A stretch of DNA of 64,000 nucleotides from an uncultured Eubacteriales bacterium (GTDB lineage: Bacteria > Bacillota > Clostridia > Oscillospirales > Acutalibacteraceae), in the NCBI GenBank assembly GCA_934436505.1, contig CAKSAP010000001.1, forward strand, positions 62,001 through 126,000, written 5' to 3'. Below are positions 58,813-64,000 of the stretch, piece by piece (the stretch's first letter is position 1; every line of letters starts with the position of its first letter). The notes below the pieces were generated by a model. That model was given only the letters and a program-made list of their open reading frames with translations, was not told where the DNA came from and searched no databases. Position numbers and translations under genes: made by a program.

Positions 58813-60267
58813 TTAAAACTGTCCGCTTTTCTTCCATGTGCTCGGATAGAAAAGAATGAGCATCGGGAATATTTCAAGCCTGCCCATAAGCATACAAACA
58901 GACAGGAGAATTTTGGAAAACGGCGAGAAAATTGAGAAGTTTCCGGTCGGTCCGACGAGCGCAAAGCCCGGTCCGACATTTGAAATACACGTCGCAACGC
59001 TTGTAAACGTAGTAACGAGGTCAAAGCCGTCCACAGCGCCGATTATCACGCAGGTTGCCGACAAAATCATCATATAAACAGAGAAGAAAACAAGCACATT
59101 GTGCAGTGTCTCCTTACCGACGTTTTTGCCGTTGACCCTTACCACGTTGTAAGAGCGAGGATGAAGCATATGCTTAATCTCAACCACCGAGGATTTAAGT
59201 AAGATTATAACTCTCGACACCTTTAATCCGCCTGCCGTGCTTCCTGCGCACGCGCCGATAAACATTACAAGGATAAGCATCATTTTGCTGTATTCGGGCC
59301 ACTTGTCAAAGTCCGCCGTAGAATAACCCGTTGTCGATATAATCGAAGCAACCTGGAAAAATGAATATCTGAAGCACTCCGCAACGGAATTATATACGCT
59401 TCTCAAATTATAGGCAATCGTAACCGTCGCAAAGCCGACAATTCCGAGATACCAGCGAAGCTCCTCGTTAAACAAAGCCGTGCGGAGCTTTCTTATAAGC
59501 AATAAGAAATAAACATTGAAGTTTACGCCGAAAGCAACCATAAACACGGCGATAACAATATCAATAGCAGGGCTTGAATATGCGCCGATGCTTGTGTTTT
59601 TAATTCCGAAGCCGCCCGTACCTGCCGTTCCGAAAGCGTGAACTACCGAGTCAAAAAACGGCATTTTGCAAATAAGAAGCGCAACAACCTCTGCAATCGT
59701 GAGGAAAATATATATCAAATACAAAATAAGCGAGGAGCGTTGAATTTTCGGCGTGAGTTTGCCTGCCTCGGGTCCCGGAACCTCGGCACGCATTATGTGC
59801 ATTGAATACTCCTTCGACATCGGCATTACCGCCATCATAAATACGAGTATTCCCATTCCGCCTATCCAGTGGGTAAAGCTTCTCCAAAACAGCATACCCC
59901 TGCCGAGTGCCTCAACGTCCGTCAATATGCTTGAGCCCGTTGTGGTAAAGCCCGAAACGGTTTCAAAAACGGCGTCGATATAGCTCGGTATTGCGCCGTC
60001 AACAGTAAACGGTATAGCTCCTATCAACGAAATGAGCACCCAGCAAAGAGCGACCGAGGTCAAGCCCTCTTTAGAAAATATTCTCTTGTCGCAATTCCTT
60101 GTAGCGAGCTCAAACGCAGCTCCGATTACAACCGCAACGGCAATCGCAACCGCAAAGCCCTTGACGCTCTCCCCGTAAGTGAGCGAGACAAGCATCGGAA
60201 CGAGCATCAAAACCGCTTCGATACAAGCAATTCGCCCGAGAAGCTTGATTATCATTCTGTAATTCAT
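58813..60267 (-). CDS. trkH: TrkH-family potassium uptake channel subunit
   Basis: The 484-residue K+ channel protein has four P-loops: TVSGFTTTGSSIL, GTAGTGGFGIKNTS, ASIISTTGYSTADFDKWP and TCISNVGPGFALVGPTGNFS, each with the filter glycine. The start at 60267 follows GGAGG by six bases; an upstream extension is not supported. It is paired with trkA, whose stop lies just one base upstream. Confidence 0.94.
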   Translation of the reverse strand: MNYRMIIKLLGRIACIEAVLMLVPMLVSLTYGESVKGFAVAIAVAVVIGAAFELATRNCDKRIFSKEGLTSVALCWVLISLIGAIPFTVDGAIPSYIDAVFETVSGFTTTGSSILTDVEALGRGMLFWRSFTHWIGGMGILVFMMAVMPMSKEYSMHIMRAEVPGPEAGKLTPKIQRSSLILYLIYIFLTIAEVVALLICKMPFFDSVVHAFGTAGTGGFGIKNTSIGAYSSPAIDIVIAVFMVAFGVNFNVYFLLLIRKLRTALFNEELRWYLGIVGFATVTIAYNLRSVYNSVAECFRYSFFQVASIISTTGYSTADFDKWPEYSKMMLILVMFIGACAGSTAGGLKVSRVIILLKSSVVEIKHMLHPRSYNVVRVNGKNVGKETLHNVLVFFSVYMMILSATCVIIGAVDGFDLVTTFTSVATCISNVGPGFALVGPTGNFSIFSPFSKILLSVCMLMGRLEIFPMLILFYPSTWKKSGQF

Positions 60268-60268
60268 A

Positions 60269-61627
60269 TCAAGCCTCCAAAACCTTGTCGAGCTTTGTAA
60301 TTCCCTTGTGCGTCGTAGCGACAATAACCTCGTCGCCCGCCTTAATAACGTCGTCGCCCGACGGGATTATGCAAATGCCGTTTCTGATTATCGAAGCAAT
60401 TATCGCATCATTACGCACTTTAAGCTGTTTAATCGGAATGTCAAGATAATCTGCGTTTTCGTTAACCTTCAGCTCCATTATCTCGACCTTTCTCTCAAAT
60501 ATATAATAAAGAGAGTCAAGGCTTGAATCATATGCGTTTTGCATTGAGCGAACATAACGTACTATTTTTTGAGTTGCGATGCCCGACGGCTGAACGATAC
60601 TGTCGATATTATTTCCGGCAAGCATCCTGATTATATGACTTTCCTTGATTTTGGCAATTACCTTGTCAACACCCACGGACATAGCAAACATTGAGCTTAT
60701 GACATTGTCCTCGTCGTCGCCCGTTATCGCAACGAAAGCATCCGCCATTTCAAGTCCCTCTTCGCTCAAAATTTCGGGGTTAGTACCGTCGGCAAGCACA
60801 ACATTCGCCTTCGGGAATGCCGTCTTGAATTTTTCGCAAGCCTTTTTGTCCTTTTCGATTACCTTTATTGTAATCCCGAGGTTGGCAAGCTGCTTCGCAA
60901 GATAGTATGCGATATTGCCTCCGCCGAGGATAAGGACGGTTTTAATTCCGTGCTTACGTCCGCCGAGCTTTTTAATAAATTTATTTATTTCCCTGTAAGA
61001 GCCGATAATATTTATCCTGTCGCCGGCTTTAATTTCAAAATCGCCCCTCGGGATAAACACGTCCTTGCCCCTTGCAACCGCACAGACAAGAATACTTGCG
61101 TCTGTTTTGGGCTTCAAATCGTAAAGCTTCATATTGACAAGCGGACTTGACTCGCCGACTCTTATCTCCACCGACTCCGCCTTACTGTTCGCAAACGACT
61201 CAACCTTTGACGCCGACGGAAAACGAAGTATTCTTGAAATATCGCTCGCCGTATCCTCCTCGGGATTGAACGTCATGGTAAGTCCGAGGTCATTCTTCAA
61301 AAACTCCGTCTGTCTGAAATAATCACGGTTTCGCACTCTCGCTATCGTGTGCCTGACGCCGAGCTTTTTAGCGGTAAGGCAGCAGAGCATATTGAGCTCA
61401 TCCTCTTTCATTGCCGCAATAAGCAAATCCGTATCCTTTAGCTGAAGCTCGTTGAGCGTTTCATAGCTTGCCGCATTTCCGACAAGCGTCATAACATCAA
61501 GAGTGTTTTCGACCTCTTTAAGTCTTTTTTCGTCTTGTTCAATTACCGTTATATCATGATTTTCCTTTGAAAGCTCATGAGCGATTGAATAGCCTATTCG
61601 ACCGACTCCGGCAATAACGATTTTCAT
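60269..61627 (-). CDS. trkA: TrkA potassium channel regulator (NAD-binding RCK protein)
   Basis: The 452 residues are a tandem RCK protein: first Rossmann unit MKIVIAGVGRIGYSIAHEL, first RCK-C (about 140-220), second Rossmann unit TVLILGGGNIAYYLAKQLA, and second RCK-C at the end (LDIPIKQLKVRNDAIIASII). It gates the TrkH channel in response to nucleotides. It has a good promoter and is upstream of trkH. Confidence 0.95.
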   Translation of the reverse strand: MKIVIAGVGRIGYSIAHELSKENHDITVIEQDEKRLKEVENTLDVMTLVGNAASYETLNELQLKDTDLLIAAMKEDELNMLCCLTAKKLGVRHTIARVRNRDYFRQTEFLKNDLGLTMTFNPEEDTASDISRILRFPSASKVESFANSKAESVEIRVGESSPLVNMKLYDLKPKTDASILVCAVARGKDVFIPRGDFEIKAGDRINIIGSYREINKFIKKLGGRKHGIKTVLILGGGNIAYYLAKQLANLGITIKVIEKDKKACEKFKTAFPKANVVLADGTNPEILSEEGLEMADAFVAITGDDEDNVISSMFAMSVGVDKVIAKIKESHIIRMLAGNNIDSIVQPSGIATQKIVRYVRSMQNAYDSSLDSLYYIFERKVEIMELKVNENADYLDIPIKQLKVRNDAIIASIIRNGICIIPSGDDVIKAGDEVIVATTHKGITKLDKVLEA

Positions 61628-61674
61628 AAACCCTATCTCCTTGAAATGTAATTGAGCACTTATATTCCGAGTAT

Positions 61675-61702
61675 ATTATAACACTTAACAAATCAAAGTC
61701 AA
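61675..61702 (-). promoter_or_regulatory. Promoter of trkA-trkH
   Basis: On minus, -35 TTGACT (61697-61702), 16-base spacer, perfect -10 TATAAT (61675-61680) preceded by TGT. Confidence 0.8.
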
Positions 61703-61777
61703 CCGCCAAAAAATATGCCCGTTCCCCGTCTTTTTTACACGCTTTCGCAATATACTTTTTAAGGGGAGATGATTGCC

Positions 61778-62536
61778 TTGAAGTATATGATAATCACAAA
61801 GAAAGCTATTTTTATTGCTTTTCTCGTCTGCCTTGCCGTTGCAGTCGCCGCCGCCTGCGTAACAGACGATACCGTGCCGACGGAAGCCACGCCGAAGCGG
61901 CAAATCCCGATTTACTGCGTAGATACCGAAGAAAAGAAAATCGCCGTAACCTTTGACGCCGCTTGGGGAGACTCGGACACCGACGCACTTATTGACATTC
62001 TCGCCTCACACAATGCGAAAGCAACATTTTTCATAGTAGGGGAATGGGCGGAAAAACACCCCGAAAGCGTAAAGAAGCTTTTTGAGGCAGGGCACGAAAT
62101 AGCAAACCATTCCTACAATCACACCTTATACAGCAAGCTTGACGAAAATGCCGTTTGTGCCGACATAGAAAAATGCAACGAAGCGCTTGAAAATATAACG
62201 GGTAAAAAGCCGACGCTTTTACGCTCTCCGTCCGGAGATTACACAAACGTCAGCGAAATTGCCGCTAAAAAATCCGGTATGACAACTGTACAATGGTCTG
62301 TTGATTCGCTTGATTGGAGAGGTCTTTCAAGCGAAGAAATAAAAACACGGGTACTGTCCGCAGCCGAAAACGGCTCGATAATCCTATTTCACAACGACGT
62401 TAAAAACACACCCGAGGCACTCGACGGCATTTTGTCCTCACTTTCAGAAAAGGGCTATTCGTTTGTCGGCGTATCGGAGCTTATTTTCCCCGAGCCTTAC
62501 AAAATCGACGGTGCTGGGAAGCAAATCAAGCAATAA
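61778..62536 (+). CDS. Polysaccharide deacetylase (NodB-fold, PdaB-like)
   Basis: The 252 residues have an N-terminal hydrophobic segment (about 5-27; the Cys at its end makes a weak lipobox) and a NodB domain. Motif 1 is VTFDAAWGDSD, with Asp60 kept but the usual second Asp replaced by Ala, as in PdaB/YlxY-like proteins. Motif 2 is HSYNH (His111, His115), motif 3 LRSPSGDYTN, and motif 5 ILFHND. TTG at 61778 fits the AAGGGGAG site best; ATGs at 61769 and 61787 are poorly spaced. Substrate is probably a cell-wall glycan, by family. Confidence 0.85.
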   Translation: MKYMIITKKAIFIAFLVCLAVAVAAACVTDDTVPTEATPKRQIPIYCVDTEEKKIAVTFDAAWGDSDTDALIDILASHNAKATFFIVGEWAEKHPESVKKLFEAGHEIANHSYNHTLYSKLDENAVCADIEKCNEALENITGKKPTLLRSPSGDYTNVSEIAAKKSGMTTVQWSVDSLDWRGLSSEEIKTRVLSAAENGSIILFHNDVKNTPEALDGILSSLSEKGYSFVGVSELIFPEPYKIDGAGKQIKQ

Positions 62537-62540
62537 AAAC

Positions 62541-62578
62541 AGCGAGGACAAGAGCTATCTCGTCCTCGCTTAATTTTT
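62541..62578. terminator. Bidirectional terminator between the deacetylase and CD1247-like genes
   Basis: Stem AGCGAGGAC/GTCCTCGCT (62541-62570), followed by TAATTTTT on plus and GTTTTTATT on minus. Confidence 0.82.
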
Positions 62579-62587
62579 GATTTAGAA

Positions 62588-63016
62588 TCAGTCCTCGTCG
62601 TCGCAACCGTCGCAATCATCACAATCGCAGCAGTCAAGGTCAAACTCAAGGCTTTCGCCGCAGTTCGGGCACTCTGCAAAGCCGTCAAGGATTGAATCCT
62701 CATCGAATTCAACTGTTTCATGACAAGCAGGGCACTCAACCTCATACATTTCATCGTCGTCATCGCAATCGTCGCAATCGCAGTCGCATTCGTCGTCATA
62801 AACGAACTCTTCAAGAGAATCAAGATCCTCGTCAACAGCGTCAAGCTGCTCTGTAACGAGTGCAAGCTCATCCTCAAGATCCGCAACCGAAAGAGCAAGA
62901 TCGTCAATTACGTCCATCATTGCATTGATAAGCTTTGTTTCGGGCTTGCTCTCATCAAGATTAAGTCCCGAAGCAAGACCTCTAAGGTATGCTGCCTTCT
63001 CAGTAACTGTCATCAT
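62588..63016 (-). CDS. CD1247-type protein: N-terminal helix domain, zinc ribbon and acidic Cys/Asp tail
   Basis: The 142 residues start with the CD1247-N-type domain (TVTEKAAYLRGLASGLNLDE, about 1-70; coiled). A stretch of DDECDCDCDDCDDDDE follows, then a zinc ribbon (CPACHETVEF ... ECPNCGESLEF), and a tail CCDCDDCDGCDDED. Twelve or more cysteines amid Asp suggest metal binding. This family commonly sits next to efp in Clostridia, as here (12 bases). Its role is not known. An AGGAGG site precedes the double ATG. Confidence 0.83.
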   Translation of the reverse strand: MMTVTEKAAYLRGLASGLNLDESKPETKLINAMMDVIDDLALSVADLEDELALVTEQLDAVDEDLDSLEEFVYDDECDCDCDDCDDDDEMYEVECPACHETVEFDEDSILDGFAECPNCGESLEFDLDCCDCDDCDGCDDED

Positions 63017-63028
63017 AAAATTACCTCC

Positions 63029-63589
63029 TTAGTTTGCACGTCCCATATAATCGCCTGTTCTTGTGTCGATCTGAATCATTTCGCCTTCGTTAATGAAAAG
63101 CGGAACTTTAATCTCAGCACCTGTTTCAAGCGTAGCGGGCTTTGTTGCGTTTGTAGCCGTGTCGCCCTTAAAGCCGGGCTCTGTCTTTGTAACCTCAAGA
63201 ACAACAAATGTGGGGGGCTCTACGCCGAAAACCTTACCCTGATAGGAAAGGATTTTGCAAACCATATTTTCCTTAACAAACTTGAAGTTATCTCCGAGGT
63301 CACTTGCATTGATCGGAACAAGCTCATAGGTTTCCGAATCCATGAAGTAATAAAGGTCGCCGTCAGCATAAGAATATTCCATATCTTTTCTCTCTATAAA
63401 TGCTGTCGGGAACTTTGCTGTGGGGTTGTAGCTCTTTTCAACTACTGCGCCGGTAATAACATTTTTAGTTTTTGTTCTGACAAAAGCAGCGCCCTTACCG
63501 GGTTTAACATGCTGGAATTCAACGACCTGAAGTACCTGGCCGTCCTCTTCGAATGTTACGCCGTTTCTGAAATCGCCAGCTGAAATCAT
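63029..63589 (-). CDS. efp: Elongation factor P
   Basis: EF-P rescues ribosomes stalled at polyproline. The 186 residues start MISAGDFRNGVTFEEDG, carry the modified-Lys loop HVKPGKGAAFVRTK and end in the family C-terminal segment (INEGEMIQIDTRTGDYMGRA). The start at 63589 has GGAGG nine bases upstream; nine extra upstream codons are unlikely. It has its own promoter after the M24 peptidase gene. Confidence 0.96.
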   Translation of the reverse strand: MISAGDFRNGVTFEEDGQVLQVVEFQHVKPGKGAAFVRTKTKNVITGAVVEKSYNPTAKFPTAFIERKDMEYSYADGDLYYFMDSETYELVPINASDLGDNFKFVKENMVCKILSYQGKVFGVEPPTFVVLEVTKTEPGFKGDTATNATKPATLETGAEIKVPLFINEGEMIQIDTRTGDYMGRAN

Positions 63590-63644
63590 AAATAAATCCT
63601 CCATTTTTTCGCACAATTATATGCGAGCCTTATTTTACAGTTTT

Positions 63645-63673
63645 ATTTTATCCTATATTTGAATATTTTTCAA
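63645..63673 (-). promoter_or_regulatory. Promoter of efp
   Basis: On minus, -35 TTGAAA (63668-63673), 17-base spacer, -10 TAAAAT (63645-63650). Confidence 0.7.
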
Positions 63674-63680
63674 GTAGTTT

Positions 63681-64000
63681 TTACAGTATTATCAATTCTT
63701 TCGGTGCTCTCGTGAGATTTTCACAGCCGTTTTCGGTAATTAAAAGCATATCCTCTATCCTGACGCCGAATTTTTCGGGGATATATATGCCCGGCTCGTC
63801 AGTTACAACATTGCCGACCGAAAGTGCCGCTTTGCACGCTGTTGAAAGTCTCGGGGATTCGTGAATTTCAACGCCTACGCCGTGTCCCGTGGAATGATTG
63901 AAGTATTCGCCGTAGCCTGCATTTTCAATCACGTCTCTCGCCGCCTTGTCAACGTCGGCACAGCAAACGCCCGACGAAGCCGCAGCCTGTGCAGCCGCCT
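63681..64000 (-). CDS. M24-family Xaa-Pro peptidase (3'-end fragment)
   Basis: The frame is open to the right edge of the window and ends at 63681. It contains the creatinase/aminopeptidase P signature GEYFNHSTGHGVGVEIHESPRL (in two parts; metal His in TGHGVG), Glu in TDEPGIYIPEKFG, and late Glu in VRIEDMLLIT. These are the usual metal and substrate residues of prolidase-type enzymes. The start lies outside the window. Order M24 peptidase then efp is common in Firmicutes. Confidence 0.9.
   Translation of the reverse strand, partial: AAAQAAASSGVCCADVDKAARDVIENAGYGEYFNHSTGHGVGVEIHESPRLSTACKAALSVGNVVTDEPGIYIPEKFGVRIEDMLLITENGCENLTRAPKELIIL

Noticed and set aside
61769..61777. ATG at 61769 as start of the deacetylase
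   Set aside because: It abuts the AAGGGGAG site with almost no spacing; the TTG at 61778 has a normal nine-base spacing.
62720..63583. Long plus-strand frame opposite efp and the CD1247-like gene
   Set aside because: Both minus-strand genes have strong family matches, start sites and a promoter; the plus frame has none.

Overview
The window looks like a chromosomal segment from an anaerobic gut-type Clostridia (Ruminococcaceae/Oscillospirales-like). The evidence is moderate GC content, strong AGGAGG ribosome binding sites, housekeeping promoters close to TTGACA-17-TATAAT, Asn-tRNA formation through AspRS plus GatCAB, a eukaryote/archaeal-type ProRS, Rnf-like genes, an EF-P/CD1247-type gene pair and a dockerin-bearing secreted protein. 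No tRNA, rRNA, CRISPR array or prophage was found. The taxonomic guess is inference.

Region 1 (1-6.4 kb, minus): the S10 ribosomal protein operon (rpsJ to rplE, cut by the left edge), read from a consensus promoter and a structured leader of about 290 nt. Region 2 (6.4-19.9 kb): a CpsB-type PHP phosphatase with an AI-2E-family transporter; hom-lysC (aspartate family); a three-gene envelope operon (repeat/propeller lipoprotein, YjdF-like membrane protein, SurA-like lipoprotein); and aspS-gatC-gatA-gatB. Region 3 (19.9-31.6 kb, minus): a small inverted-repeat element carrying a DUF559 nuclease gene; a P-type ATPase behind a yybP-ykoY manganese riboswitch; then, in transcription order, proB-proA, a membrane protein, rpe, an unusual cysteine-less rnfD-rnfE-rnfA set, a DUF4015-like protein, and a separate small lipoprotein.

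Region 4 (31.7-41.2 kb, minus): acpP-proS, preceded by a tightly coupled run of TVP38-like protein, galK, two M42 peptidases, a GNAT protein, a MGL/aluminium-resistance-type PLP enzyme and a phosphohexomutase. Region 5 (41.2-49.2 kb): a D-2-hydroxyacid dehydrogenase, a zinc-ribbon protein with 11-residue repeats, a Mor-family regulator, a small membrane-anchored protein, maf and a Nudix hydrolase, a catalytically dead M14 peptidase relative, and a murL-murD pair that suggests an L-Glu-first route to D-Glu in peptidoglycan.

Region 6 (49.3-64 kb): a transglutaminase-dockerin protein, an EF-G-like GTPase, a DUF3048 lipoprotein, a 40-residue small protein in its own strong transcription unit, a YjjG-like HAD phosphatase, an AraC regulator, a zinc-ribbon/propeller protein between two identical terminators, trkA-trkH, a polysaccharide deacetylase, a CD1247-like metal-binding acidic protein, efp, and the end of an M24 peptidase gene.

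The best candidates for something undescribed are the Rnf-like DEA set that has lost its iron-sulfur cysteines, the DUF559 element whose inverted repeats supply the gene's own start and stop signals, the dead M14 protein with a new cysteine cluster, and the isolated 40-residue gene.
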